Shown piece after piece: positions 1 to 6,849 of a stretch of 16,158 nucleotides of DNA. The position numbers and the translations under genes were made by a program. The notes below the pieces were generated by a model that saw nothing but the letters and a program-made list of their open reading frames with translations, ran no database searches and was not told the origin of the DNA. The stretch is from the NCBI GenBank assembly GCA_944388825.1, contig CALXKG010000173.1, forward strand, positions 1 through 16,158, given 5' to 3'. Positions within the stretch are counted from its first letter, which is position 1. Every line of letters starts with the position of its first letter. Origin of the DNA: an uncultured Clostridia bacterium (GTDB lineage: Bacteria > Bacillota > Clostridia > Oscillospirales > Ruminococcaceae).

Positions 1-120
1 CGGATCCCGTATGAGGTGCTGGATAAGGTGTCGGTCCGGATCGTCAACGAGGTAAGGTCGATCAACCGGGTGGTTTATGATATCACCAGCAAGCCGCCGG
101 CAACGATTGAGTGGGAATAA
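1..120 (+). CDS. guaA: GMP synthase (glutamine-hydrolysing), C-terminal end
   Basis: The window opens inside a reading frame that runs from base 1 to a TAA at 118-120 and encodes the last 39 residues of GMP synthase. The tail, ending [17 protein letters not shown], is the highly conserved C-terminus of GuaA, the dimerisation domain that also closes over the XMP site. The enzyme makes GMP from XMP using ammonia from glutamine, the last step of de novo guanine nucleotide synthesis, in the cytosol. The N-terminal glutaminase and the ATP-pyrophosphatase domains lie outside the window. A terminator at 230-268 ends the transcript. The family call is nearly certain because this tail is distinctive; only the intactness of the rest of the gene cannot be judged. 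Confidence 0.93.
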   Translation, partial: RIPYEVLDKVSVRIVNEVRSINRVVYDITSKPPATIEWE

Positions 121-229
121 GCAAAAAGTGGATATGAGGGCTCGCAAAGGCGCATAAAGACTGTTTTTTTGAGGGGTTAAGGCCCTCTGTGACAACAATT
201 TGGCAACAGTTTTCATTATTCCAAAGAGA

Positions 230-268
230 AAGAGCTACCTGATTTGCGAAAGTCAGGCAGCTCTTTTA
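230..268 (+). terminator. Rho-independent terminator after guaA
   Basis: AGAGCT-A-CCTGA pairs with TCAGG-C-AGCTCT (one A/C mismatch) around a ten-base loop, followed by TTTT. It lies 110 bases past the guaA stop. The stretch between stop and hairpin (121-229) holds no convincing gene. Confidence 0.75.
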
Positions 269-317
269 TAGTTTATGTCTCTTTTCCATATCATGATTAA
301 ATTTATGCAAATTATGC

Positions 318-348
318 AAAAACACCCGCCGGATATTTATCCGGCGGG
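318..348 (-). terminator. Rho-independent terminator of the flavodiiron gene
   Basis: A perfect ten-base-pair stem (CCCGCCGGAT with ATCCGGCGGG, four-base loop, 325-348). Read on the minus strand it is followed by TGTTTTTGC. It lies 13 bases past the stop of the minus-strand gene at 361-1566. Confidence 0.85.
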
Positions 349-360
349 CATCTGGAAATC

Positions 361-1566
361 TCACTCCATCGAAGCCTTGACAGCGTCGGCGAGGGCGGAA
401 AGCTCCTCCCTGGTTTTTGCGCCGACGGTCGAGCGGAGGGTCGCGACCGGCTGCAGCACCGTCGTGTTTTTAAAGCAGCCGATGATATCCTGCATCAGCT
501 TGCCGCTCATCGGGGCCCAGCTGCCGTTCTGGACGACGCCGACCGTGCGGTTCTGCATCGCGTGGGCCTTCAGGTCGAGCAGCAGCGTCTCCATCGGGGT
601 GAAGATCCCGGCGTTGTAGGTGGAGGAGGCGAAGATTAGATGGCTGTACTTAAACGCCTCGGAGACGAGGTAGGAGGGATGGGTAGCCGAGACGTCGTAC
701 ATCGCGATGTTATACACGCCCCGTTCCGCCAGCATCCCGGCGAGGATCTCGGCCGCGTTTTCGGTGCCGCCGTAGATCGAGCCGTAGGCGATCAGCACGC
801 CCTTTTCCTCCGGCTGGTAGCTGGCCCAGGCCGTATACTTCTCGATGAACCAGCCGATGGTATCGCCGGTCAGCACCCAGCCGTGCAGCGGGCAGACCAT
901 CTTAATGTCCAGCGCCGCAGCCTTTTTGAGGACCGCCAGCACCTGCGGGCCGTATTTGCCGACAATATTGGTGTAGTAGCGGCGGGCTTCGTCGAGGTAG
1001 AGGCCCTTAAAATCGATAACTTCCGCCATAATGCTCCCCGAGACCGCGCCGAAGGTGCCGAAGGCGTCGGCCGAGAAGAGGATGCCGTCGGTCGCGTCGT
1101 ATGTGACCATGACCTCCGGCCAGTGGACCATCGGCGCCATTACAAAAGCGTAGGTATGGCCGCCGATCTCGAGGGTATCGCCCTCTTTGACGACGACCGA
1201 CCGGGAGTCGATGTCAAAATCGAAGAACTGCTTGATCATCGGGACAGTCTTGGCGTTGCAGACGACCTTGACTTCCGGATAGCGGCGGACGACTTCCGCC
1301 AGCGTCGCGGCGTGGTCCGGTTCCATATGGTTGACGATCACATAATCCAGCTTTTTCCCATCCAGCAGGTGGGCGAGGTTTTCAAAAAAGACCCCGGAAA
1401 CCGCATGGTCGACGGTGTCAAAGAGGACGGTCTCATCGCCCAGCGACAGGTAGGCGTTATAGGAAACGCCCCGGGGGATCGGGTAGACGTTTTCAAACAG
1501 CGCCAGCCGCCGGTCGTTGCCGCCGATCCAGTAGAGGGAGGGGGTGAGCATTTTGACGTTATACAT
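361..1566 (-). CDS. fprA: Flavodiiron protein (oxygen / nitric oxide reductase)
   Basis: A 401-residue A-type flavodiiron protein, the normal length for the family. The N-terminal metallo-beta-lactamase-like domain (about 1-250) keeps the diiron ligand set: H80, E82 and D84 of the HMEPDH motif, H148, D167 and H228. The C-terminal flavodoxin domain (about 255-400) starts with the FMN phosphate loop YGSIYGGTEN (261-270). These cytosolic enzymes reduce O2 to water (or NO to N2O) with electrons from rubredoxin or a similar carrier, and protect strict anaerobes from oxygen. The start ATG is preceded by AGAAGGAG nine bases upstream and by a sigma-A promoter at 1622-1650. The gene stands alone with its own terminator. 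No rubredoxin or extra reductase domain is fused to it, so the electron donor must be encoded elsewhere. The family is certain; whether O2 or NO is the main substrate cannot be told. Confidence 0.95.
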   Translation of the reverse strand: MYNVKMLTPSLYWIGGNDRRLALFENVYPIPRGVSYNAYLSLGDETVLFDTVDHAVSGVFFENLAHLLDGKKLDYVIVNHMEPDHAATLAEVVRRYPEVKVVCNAKTVPMIKQFFDFDIDSRSVVVKEGDTLEIGGHTYAFVMAPMVHWPEVMVTYDATDGILFSADAFGTFGAVSGSIMAEVIDFKGLYLDEARRYYTNIVGKYGPQVLAVLKKAAALDIKMVCPLHGWVLTGDTIGWFIEKYTAWASYQPEEKGVLIAYGSIYGGTENAAEILAGMLAERGVYNIAMYDVSATHPSYLVSEAFKYSHLIFASSTYNAGIFTPMETLLLDLKAHAMQNRTVGVVQNGSWAPMSGKLMQDIIGCFKNTTVLQPVATLRSTVGAKTREELSALADAVKASME

Positions 1567-1621
1567 GAGTAAGCGCTCCTTCTATTCTTCTATATAAAAG
1601 GGTTATGTTTTGACCTTTTTC

Positions 1622-1650
1622 AGTATAGCATATCGCAAAACGGGCGTCAA
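1622..1650 (-). promoter_or_regulatory. Sigma-A promoter of the flavodiiron gene
   Basis: Read on the minus strand: TTGACG (1645-1650), 17-base spacer, TATACT (1622-1627). It sits 56 bases upstream of the start codon. Confidence 0.8.
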
Positions 1651-1691
1651 GGCGGCAAAAAGCCAAAAGGGGAGGGCAAACGGCATTATTT

Positions 1692-1736
1692 CCTATTGAA
1701 ATAGTAGATTTCAATAGGCCGGAGGGAGAACCGGCC
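1692..1736. repeat. Two adjacent inverted repeats in the fprA / heat-shock intergenic region
   Basis: CCTATTGAAAT (1692-1702) and ATTTCAATAGG (1708-1718) form a perfect 11-base inverted repeat with a five-base spacer. Overlapping it by two bases, GGCCGG (1717-1722) and CCGGCC (1731-1736) form a second. Neither is followed by a T-run on either strand, so they are not obvious terminators. They lie about 42 bases upstream of the fprA -35 box and could be a protein-binding site. The stretch 1737-1844 shows no feature I can name. Confidence 0.45.
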
Positions 1737-1844
1737 CTATGTCCCAAAGGATAAAAACGTTTTGTTTCACAAGATGGGATTTTTGCAGATTCGATCGGGA
1801 TATTTCTGGCAAAATCCGGGAAGTTGAGGAACAGTTTGTTATTT

Positions 1845-1871
1845 TTAGCACTCTGGTATTGACTCTGCTAA
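1845..1871 (+). promoter_or_regulatory. Degenerate CIRCE (HrcA operator)
   Basis: The consensus CIRCE is TTAGCACTC, nine bases, GAGTGCTAA. Here the left arm TTAGCACTC (1845-1853) is perfect, the spacer is exactly nine bases, and the right arm CTCTGCTAA (1863-1871) matches six of nine. It overlaps the -35 box of the small heat-shock promoter, where a repressor would block RNA polymerase. CIRCE bound by HrcA is the standard heat-shock control in Firmicutes, so control of this operon by HrcA is inferred. The imperfect right arm suggests weak binding. Confidence 0.6.
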
Positions 1872-1886
1872 TTTTTGTGCTATAAT
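1859..1886 (+). promoter_or_regulatory. Sigma-A promoter of the small heat-shock operon
   Basis: TTGACT (1859-1864), 16-base spacer, TATAAT (1881-1886). Transcription should start near 1893, giving a leader of about 168 bases before the first start codon. Confidence 0.8.
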
Positions 1887-1892
1887 AAAATC

Positions 1893-2060
1893 AGAACGAA
1901 GGAAGAGAGCGAAGGGGCCAGGGCCCCGGGGAAAACCCCAAAGGCCCCGCCTCCCCCCCTCCGGGATCGTTCCAGCCATCCGGCTGAAAGGCCAGACGGA
2001 AAAAGAGAGAAAAAGGCAAACACAACAAAGGGATTGAAAAAAGAATTGGAGGAATGACCT
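1893..2060 (+). promoter_or_regulatory. Long GC-rich 5' leader, possible RNA thermometer
   Basis: The leader contains several short self-complementary stretches: GGGGCC/GGCCCC and GGGG-AAAA-CCCC near 1916-1947, and AGCC-ATCC-GGCT near 1974-1985. GG-A-TCGTTCC (1964-1973) can pair with GGAATGACC (2051-2059), which overlaps the 3' half of the Shine-Dalgarno sequence, with one bulged A and one G-U pair. Such pairing would hide the ribosome binding site at low temperature. It was found by eye, not by folding, so the function is a guess. Confidence 0.3.
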
Positions 2061-2507
2061 ATGTTGATGCCGCGTCTGTTTGGTGATGTATTTGATGATT
2101 GGTTCGATGGGTTTGACCGTGATATGAACCAGATGATGAAGCCCCTGTATGGCAAGCACGCAAAGGACGTCATGAAGACCGATGTGCAGGAGCGCGACGG
2201 GAACTATGAAGTCGACATCGACCTGCCGGGCTTTAAGAAGGACGAGGTGAACATCCGGCTGGAGAACGGCTACCTGACCGTCACCGCTTCCAAGGGCCTG
2301 GATAAGGACGAAAAGGGCGATGAAAAGTCCGGCTATATCCGCCGGGAACGGTGGAGCGGCAGCTGCTCGCGCAGCTTCTACGTCGGCGATGGCGTGAAGA
2401 GCGAGGATGTTAAGGCGAGGATGGAGGACGGTATCCTGCATCTGACCCTGCCGAAGGAAGAACAGAAAGTCCTGCCGAAGGCGGACACCATCCTGATCGA
2501 AGGCTGA
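2061..2507 (+). CDS. Small heat-shock protein, Hsp20 / alpha-crystallin family
   Basis: A 148-residue Hsp20 protein. The N-terminal arm (1-35) is rich in Phe, Asp and Met. The alpha-crystallin domain (about 36-137) shows the usual landmarks: the DLPGFKKDEV turn early on and ARMEDGILHLTLPK (the A-x-x-x-x-G-x-L signature) near the end. The C-terminus carries an I-x-I-type motif (ILI). It is an ATP-independent holdase chaperone that forms large oligomers and keeps heat-damaged proteins soluble in the cytosol. The start is set by TTGGAGGAATGACC directly upstream. It is the first gene of a two-gene operon with the paralogue at 2587, behind a CIRCE-like operator. Confidence 0.93.
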   Translation: MLMPRLFGDVFDDWFDGFDRDMNQMMKPLYGKHAKDVMKTDVQERDGNYEVDIDLPGFKKDEVNIRLENGYLTVTASKGLDKDEKGDEKSGYIRRERWSGSCSRSFYVGDGVKSEDVKARMEDGILHLTLPKEEQKVLPKADTILIEG

Positions 2508-2513
2508 CCCCGC

Positions 2514-2539
2514 CCCGGCCGCCCGGAAGGGCGGCCGGG
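2514..2539 (+). other. Intercistronic GC hairpin between the two hsp20 genes
   Basis: CCGGCCGCCC, loop GGAA, GGGCGGCCGG is a perfect ten-pair stem (2515-2538), extended by one C-G pair. No T-run follows, so it is more likely a partial terminator or an mRNA-stabilising hairpin that sets the ratio of the two chaperones than a full terminator. Confidence 0.6.
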
Positions 2540-2586
2540 AGACGGTTCCAATAGATAAAACCCGAAATAATTTGGAGGAATGACTG

Positions 2587-3015
2587 ATGTATATGCCCAG
2601 TATCTTTGGAGAAGATCTTTTTGACAACTGGATGGAGGACGCGATGAACAGCCGTCCCTCCAACCGCCGCGGCTACGCCCGGAATGACAGCAGCGTCATG
2701 CGCACCGATATCCGCGAGGCGGGCGGCAACTACGAACTGGAGATCGAGCTGCCCGGGTTTAAGAAAGAGGAAGTTTCGATCAAGCTGGAAAACGGGACGA
2801 TGACCGTCACCGCCAAAAAGGCGGCGGAACAGCCGAAAAACGGCTATGTCCGCCGGGAACGCTGGACCGGCAGCTGCTCCCGCAGCTTTTACGTCGGCGA
2901 CGCGCTGCGCGGCGAAGACGTCAAGGCCCGGATGGAGAATGGCGTCCTCTATATCACCATCCCCCAGGAGGTCAAAAAGGTCCCGGAAAACCATACCGTC
3001 TTTATTGAAGGGTAA
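2587..3015 (+). CDS. Small heat-shock protein, Hsp20 / alpha-crystallin family (second copy)
   Basis: A 142-residue Hsp20 protein, clearly a tandem duplicate of the gene at 2061. The alpha-crystallin domain (about 35-132) shares the PGFKKEEVSIKLENG and RRERW-x-GSCSRSFYVGD blocks, and the C-terminal tail ends in a VFI motif in place of ILI. The N-terminal arm (1-34) differs: it is shorter and rich in Asn and Arg. Since this arm governs oligomer size and client binding in the family, the two proteins may form mixed oligomers with different client ranges (inferred). The ribosome binding site TTTGGAGGAATGACTG is nearly the same as that of the first copy. A strong terminator at 3030 ends the operon. 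Confidence 0.93.
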   Translation: MYMPSIFGEDLFDNWMEDAMNSRPSNRRGYARNDSSVMRTDIREAGGNYELEIELPGFKKEEVSIKLENGTMTVTAKKAAEQPKNGYVRRERWTGSCSRSFYVGDALRGEDVKARMENGVLYITIPQEVKKVPENHTVFIEG

Positions 3016-3029
3016 TCCCCCGGCTGAAG

Positions 3030-3069
3030 CCGGCGGCACCGTATCAGGGCGCCGCCGGTTTTCTTTTTT
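3030..3069 (+). terminator. Rho-independent terminator of the hsp20 operon
   Basis: CCGGCGGC (3030-3037) pairs with GCCGCCGG (3051-3058), followed by TTTTCTTTTTT. Confidence 0.85.
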
Positions 3070-3098
3070 GCAATTTTCCTGTTTTTTTCGATTTTTTA

Positions 3099-3127
3099 TT
3101 CCCTGTTTGCCCCATTTGTGCTATAAT
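3099..3127 (+). promoter_or_regulatory. Probable promoter of the amidohydrolase gene
   Basis: A perfect TATAAT (3122-3127) preceded by a TGC extension, with a weak -35 TTCCCT (3099-3104) at 17 bases. The local sequence is T-rich. Confidence 0.6.
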
Positions 3128-3159
3128 AAAGCCAGTTCAATCTGAAAAGGAGCTTACAT

Positions 3160-4344
3160 ATGGTTATTATCAACTCGCATATCTACCCTGTATCTTCCGC
3201 CCCGATCGAATCCGGCTGGCTGCGGTTTGAAGGCGGCAAAATCGTCTCCCTCGGCGGGATGGACGAGTTTGCCCCCGTCCCCGGCGAGGAAACGCTGGAC
3301 GCCGCCGGCAAGAACCTTTTCCCCGGCTTTATCGACGACCACTGCCACCTTGGGATGTGGGAGGACGCCATCGGTTTTGAGGGGGCGGACGGCAACGAGG
3401 CGACCACCCCCTGCACCCCCTATCTGCGGGCGGTCGACGCGATCAACCCGATGGACCGCAGCTTCCGGGAAGCGGCGGCGGCCGGCGTTACGACCGTCCT
3501 GACCGGCCCCGGCTCCGCCAACCCGATCGGCGGCTGGTGGACGGCGATGAAGACGCTGGGCGTCCGGGTGGACGATATGGTGATCGAGCAGGAGATCGGC
3601 ATGAAATTCGCCCTCGGCGAAAACCCCAAGCGGGTCTACCATGGCAAGGGCGTCAGCCCCAGCACCCGGATGGCGACCGCGTCGGTCATCCGCGAGGCGC
3701 TCCTGGCGGCCGGGCGGTATATGGAAGCGCAGCAAAAGGCCGCGAACGACCCCAAAGCCGAGAAGCCCAAGTACGATAAGGAATGCGAGGCCCTTGTCCC
3801 GCTGCTCCGCCGGGAGAAAAAGGCGTTTATCCACTGCCATCGGGCGGACGACATCTTCACCGCCATCCGGATCGGCAAGGAGTTTAACCTGGACTTTGTC
3901 ATCGTCCATTGCACCGAGGGGCACCTGATCGCCGACATCCTGAAAAAAGAGGGCGTGAAAGCCATCTGCGGCCCCTTCCTCACCGACCGCTCCAAGTTCG
4001 AACTGAAAAACCTGACCCCGGCGTCGATTGGCGTGCTGGTCCGGGCGGGCGTCCCCTGCGCGATGTGCACCGACCACAACGTCATCCCCGAGCAGTTCCT
4101 GCCCCTCTGCGCCGGTATCGCGGTCGGGTACGGCCTGCCCTGGGAGGAGGCGCTGCAGTCCATCACCCTGCGGGCGGCGGAGATCGCCGGGCTGCAGGAC
4201 CGGATCGGCTCCCTTGATCCCGGCAAGGACGCCGACCTGGTGCTGGTCGACGGCGACCCGTTCTCCCCCTATGTCCACCCGGACAAGGTGTTTGTCGGCG
4301 GCGTGGAAGCGCCCGCCCGTCCGATCCCCGGCGTGACCGAGTGA
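3160..4344 (+). CDS. Metal-dependent amidohydrolase (imidazolonepropionase-like family)
   Basis: A 394-residue amidohydrolase-superfamily enzyme. The composite beta-sandwich is built from residues 1-55 and about 345-394. The TIM barrel opens with the HxH motif (H61, H63 in DDHCHLG) after the typical PGFID strand, then H225/H227 (FIHCH), H250/H255 (VHCTEGH) and D305 (CTDHN), which together form a metal site. The family hydrolyses cyclic amides, peptides or deaminates rings; the substrate cannot be read here and no pathway neighbours help. Many annotated relatives are called simply amidohydrolase. AAGGAG precedes the ATG at the right distance. The gene appears to be monocistronic. Another possible role is an isoaspartyl dipeptidase- or prolidase-like activity, but the sequence does not decide this. 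Confidence 0.88.
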   Translation: MVIINSHIYPVSSAPIESGWLRFEGGKIVSLGGMDEFAPVPGEETLDAAGKNLFPGFIDDHCHLGMWEDAIGFEGADGNEATTPCTPYLRAVDAINPMDRSFREAAAAGVTTVLTGPGSANPIGGWWTAMKTLGVRVDDMVIEQEIGMKFALGENPKRVYHGKGVSPSTRMATASVIREALLAAGRYMEAQQKAANDPKAEKPKYDKECEALVPLLRREKKAFIHCHRADDIFTAIRIGKEFNLDFVIVHCTEGHLIADILKKEGVKAICGPFLTDRSKFELKNLTPASIGVLVRAGVPCAMCTDHNVIPEQFLPLCAGIAVGYGLPWEEALQSITLRAAEIAGLQDRIGSLDPGKDADLVLVDGDPFSPYVHPDKVFVGGVEAPARPIPGVTE

Positions 4345-4373
4345 GCGGGTAGGAAAGAATCGGCATTTTGGAG

Positions 4374-4391
4374 AATTTTCCGTGGAAAATT
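4374..4391. other. AT-rich perfect dyad downstream of the amidohydrolase
   Basis: AATTTTC, CGTG, GAAAATT is a perfect seven-pair dyad 29 bases after the amidohydrolase stop. It is too weak and lacks a following T-run, so its role as a terminator is doubtful. It lies 32 bases upstream of the hpf -35 box. Confidence 0.3.
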
Positions 4392-4423
4392 TGTAAAGTG
4401 ACAATAAAAGTTCTGCAACGGCC

Positions 4424-4452
4424 TTGTAATTCCTGTGGAAAAATGCTATACT
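4424..4452 (+). promoter_or_regulatory. Sigma-A promoter of hpf
   Basis: TTGTAA (4424-4429), 17-base spacer, TATACT (4447-4452) with a TGC extension. Confidence 0.75.
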
Positions 4453-4458
4453 GATTAC

Positions 4459-4501
4459 AGGGCCGGAAAACCGACCGGCCCTGGGGAATCGACCTTCCCC
4501 A
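4459..4501 (+). promoter_or_regulatory. Two tandem hairpins in the hpf leader
   Basis: AGGGCCGG / CCGGCCCT (4459-4482, eight-base loop) and TGGGGAA / TTCCCCA (4482-4501, six-base loop) fill almost the whole 5' leader and stop just before the ribosome binding site. They probably protect the 5' end of the mRNA or tune translation; no terminator T-run is present. Confidence 0.5.
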
Positions 4502-4520
4502 GAGGATTGGAGGCATGAGT

Positions 4521-5039
4521 ATGCAGATCACCTACATTGCCAGAAAGATCACCCTTCCCGAGTCCTTTACCAAGAAGGCGGAACTGAAGCTCCACAAACT
4601 GGACAAGTTCTTCGACGACGACGCGGCGGCGGAAGTCAAGGTTTCCGCTCAGAAAGATACCGCCACCGTCGAGCTGACCATCCGGGCGGACGGCCTGATC
4701 TTCCGGGCGGAAAACGCCGACAGCGATAAGCTGGACGCTTTGGACGCCGCGGTCGACACCATCATCCGCCGCATCCGCCGCAACAAGACCAAACTCCAGA
4801 AGAAGATCAAGGCTTCGGCCTTTGAACCGGCGGATCTGCTGCCGCCGGAAGAGGAATACTCCCATGAGATCGTCCGGGAGAAGGAGGTCGACCTCCGCCC
4901 GATGACCGCCGATGAGGCGATCACCCAGATGACCCTTCTGGGCCACACCTTCTTTGTCTTCCGCAGCGCGGATTCGGGCGAAGTGAACGTCGTCTACCGC
5001 CGCGGCGACGGCGGGTATGGCGTGATCATCCCGAAATAA
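4521..5039 (+). CDS. hpf: Ribosome hibernation promoting factor, long form
   Basis: A 172-residue long-form HPF. The N-terminal S30AE domain (about 1-100) starts MQITYIARKITL and carries the basic RRIRRNKTK stretch that sits in the mRNA/tRNA channel of the 30S subunit. A linker leads to the C-terminal dimerisation domain (about 115-170, beginning near VDLRPMTADEAITQM). Long HPF pairs two 70S ribosomes into inactive 100S dimers in stationary phase or stress. I chose the ATG at 4521 because GGAGG (4509-4513) lies seven bases upstream. An in-frame ATG at 4515 is only one base from it and would add two residues. It is monocistronic, with its own promoter and a downstream hairpin. Confidence 0.93.
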   Translation: MQITYIARKITLPESFTKKAELKLHKLDKFFDDDAAAEVKVSAQKDTATVELTIRADGLIFRAENADSDKLDALDAAVDTIIRRIRRNKTKLQKKIKASAFEPADLLPPEEEYSHEIVREKEVDLRPMTADEAITQMTLLGHTFFVFRSADSGEVNVVYRRGDGGYGVIIPK

Positions 5040-5069
5040 CATCCAAATAACCGGTTCTGCAACCCGGAC

Positions 5070-5108
5070 GGGCGCCCCGCTGGTCTTTCCAGCGGGGCGC
5101 CCTGCTCT
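5070..5108 (+). terminator. Strong hairpin after hpf, probable terminator
   Basis: GGGCGCCCCGCTGG / CCAGCGGGGCGCCC is a perfect 14-pair stem with loop TCTTT. The following TGCTCTTG is only modestly T-rich, so the stem rather than the U-run would do the work. Confidence 0.7.
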
Positions 5109-5131
5109 TGCCCGCCGGTCAAAAAGCCCCC

Positions 5132-5159
5132 TTCCCATGCGCCGCAGGTGTGGTATAAT
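5132..5159 (+). promoter_or_regulatory. Probable promoter of the RNA methyltransferase / RidA pair
   Basis: TATAAT at 5154-5159 is a perfect -10. The -35 is weak (TTCCCA at 5132-5137, 16-base spacer). Confidence 0.5.
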
Positions 5160-5189
5160 AGGGACAGCAAGATTTCAAGGAGGCGGCAG

Positions 5190-6353
5190 ATGACAATACA
5201 CTATTCCGCTCCCTGCCTGTTCGGGCTGGAGAGCGTGCTGGCGGGGGAGATCCGCCGGATGGGCGGGGAAGCGGTCGCCGCCCTGGACGGCCGGGTCGAT
5301 TTTTCGGGCGGCATCGAGCTGCTGGCCAGGGGCAACCTCTGGCTGCGGACGGCCGAGCGGCTGCTTGTGAAGCTGGGCGAATTCCCGGCCCATACGTTTG
5401 AGGAGCTGTTCCAGGGGGTGAAAGCCCTGCCGCTGGAGGACTGGATCGGGCGGCAGGACGCTTTCCCGGTCAAGGGGCACTGCGTCCGGTCTGCCCTCCA
5501 TTCGGTGCCCGACTGCCAGAAGATCGTGAAAAAGGCGGCGGTCGAGCGGCTGAAGGAAAAGTACGGGGTCAGCTGGTTTGAAGAGACCGGCCCCATCCAC
5601 CAGCTGCGGTTTACGATCCTGAAGGACAGGGCGGCCATTTTCCTCGATACCTCGGGCGAAGGGCTCCATAAGCGGGGCTACCGGCGGGAATCGGGCGGCG
5701 CGCCGATCAAGGAAACGCTGGCGGCCGGGATGCTGGACCTCGCCTTTGTCAAGCGGGATACGCTGCTTGCCGACCCCTTCTGCGGGTCGGGAACCATCCT
5801 GATCGAAGGGGCGCTCCGGGCCCTCGGCATCGCGCCGGGGCTGCGGCGGCGGTTTGCGGCGGAACACTGGCGTTCGGCGCCGGATGCGGTCTGGCGGGAA
5901 GAGCGGGCCCGGGCGGTCGAGCTTTCCAACCGGCAGCCGGACGCGAAATTCCGGGCGGTCGGGTATGACATAGACCCCGCGATGGTGGAACTGACCCTTT
6001 TAAACGCCCGCAAGGCCGGCATCGCCGACCGGCTGTCGGTCTCCCGGCAGGATGTGCGTTTTTTCAAACCGCCGGAAGGGGCGGTTATCGTCACCAATCC
6101 CCCTTACGGCGAACGGCTGCTGGATAAAGAAACCGCCGCCGCGATCACCGGGACGATGGGGAAGGTCTTCACCAAGGGGAAGGCCGGCTATTACATCATC
6201 TCCCCCGACGAGAATTTTGAGGCCCATTTCGGCCGCCGGGCGAATAAGCGCCGCAGGCTCTACAACGGGATGCTGCGGTGCGAGCTGTACAGCTTTTACC
6301 CGCCCCGGCCGGGAAAACAGGATGCCGGCGGGAAACCGCTTGCAGATAGATGA
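5190..6353 (+). CDS. THUMP-domain class I SAM-dependent RNA methyltransferase
   Basis: A 387-residue member of the RlmL-N / YpsC family. An N-terminal THUMP RNA-binding domain (about 45-155) precedes a Rossmann-fold methyltransferase domain. That domain has the SAM motif DPFCGSGT (195-202), an acidic ribose-binding residue in GYDIDP, and the catalytic NPPYGERL motif (303 onward), typical of N2-guanine or other exocyclic-amine methylation. Relatives methylate 23S rRNA guanosines; the exact target here is inferred only by family. The start at 5190 is chosen because AAGGAGG lies five bases upstream. An in-frame ATG at 5148 would place the -10 promoter box inside the gene. A RidA gene follows 19 bases downstream and is probably cotranscribed. 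Confidence 0.9.
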   Translation: MTIHYSAPCLFGLESVLAGEIRRMGGEAVAALDGRVDFSGGIELLARGNLWLRTAERLLVKLGEFPAHTFEELFQGVKALPLEDWIGRQDAFPVKGHCVRSALHSVPDCQKIVKKAAVERLKEKYGVSWFEETGPIHQLRFTILKDRAAIFLDTSGEGLHKRGYRRESGGAPIKETLAAGMLDLAFVKRDTLLADPFCGSGTILIEGALRALGIAPGLRRRFAAEHWRSAPDAVWREERARAVELSNRQPDAKFRAVGYDIDPAMVELTLLNARKAGIADRLSVSRQDVRFFKPPEGAVIVTNPPYGERLLDKETAAAITGTMGKVFTKGKAGYYIISPDENFEAHFGRRANKRRRLYNGMLRCELYSFYPPRPGKQDAGGKPLADR

Positions 6354-6372
6354 AAGAAAGGAAGCGCTTCAG

Positions 6373-6756
6373 ATGAAACAGAAAATTTCCACTTCCAACG
6401 CCCCCGCGGCCATCGGCCCCTATTCCCAGGCGGTCCGGGCGGGGGATACCCTCTACATTTCCGGCCAGATCCCCCTCTGCCCGGCGACCGGCAAGATCGT
6501 CGGCGAGACGACGCCTGAACAGGCGGAACAGGTCTTTAAAAACCTTTCGGCGATCCTCAAAGAAGCCGGCATGACCTTTGACAACGTCGTCAAGGCGACC
6601 GTCCTCTTAACCGATATCGCCGATTTTGCGGCGGTCAACGAGGTTTACGCCCGGTATTTAAACGGCGAGACCCTTCCGGCGCGGGCGGCGTTCGCCGTCA
6701 AGGCGCTGCCGGCCGGCGCGAAGGTGGAGATCGAAATGATCGCTTACGCGGGCTAA
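6373..6756 (+). CDS. RidA family enamine/imine deaminase
   Basis: A 127-residue RidA (YjgF/YER057c/UK114) protein of normal length. It shows the family hallmarks: the N-terminal AIGPYSQAV block, ISGQIP, the catalytic arginine R104 in LPARAAF, and the conserved acidic residue in VEIEMIAYA. RidA trimers hydrolyse reactive 2-aminoacrylate and other enamines/imines made by PLP-dependent enzymes such as threonine dehydratase, so protecting cellular enzymes. GAAAGGAAG precedes the ATG. The gene lies 19 bases after the methyltransferase and has its own strong terminator, so the two form a short operon of unrelated housekeeping functions. Confidence 0.94.
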   Translation: MKQKISTSNAPAAIGPYSQAVRAGDTLYISGQIPLCPATGKIVGETTPEQAEQVFKNLSAILKEAGMTFDNVVKATVLLTDIADFAAVNEVYARYLNGETLPARAAFAVKALPAGAKVEIEMIAYAG

Positions 6757-6765
6757 ATAACGGGG

Positions 6766-6798
6766 AACAGGCGGAGGGCGTCCTTCCGCCTGTTTTTT
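6766..6798 (+). terminator. Rho-independent terminator after the RidA gene
   Basis: AACAGGCGGA pairs with TCCGCCTGTT around a nine-base loop, leading into a T-run. Confidence 0.88.
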
Positions 6799-6810
6799 CA
6801 TGGGGAAGAT

Positions 6811-6839
6811 TTGACAGCCGGACTTTCCGGTGCTATAAT
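6811..6839 (+). promoter_or_regulatory. Consensus sigma-A promoter of the cobalamin operon
   Basis: TTGACA (6811-6816), 17 bases, TATAAT (6834-6839): a perfect match in both boxes. Transcription should start near 6846, just before the riboswitch. Such a strong promoter fits control after initiation. Confidence 0.9.
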
Positions 6840-6849
6840 AACCCTGCCC

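Noticed and set aside
640..1572. A 310-residue open frame on the plus strand opposite the flavodiiron gene
   Set aside because: It is the antisense of a confidently identified gene in GC-rich DNA, and the product has no family features.
3154..4404. A 416-residue open frame on the minus strand opposite the amidohydrolase
   Set aside because: Antisense shadow of a gene with a full catalytic motif set; Gly/Arg/Asp-rich composition typical of non-coding frames.
5148..5189. An earlier in-frame start for the RNA methyltransferase
   Set aside because: It would put the TATAAT promoter box inside the gene and lacks a ribosome binding site; AAGGAGG precedes 5190.
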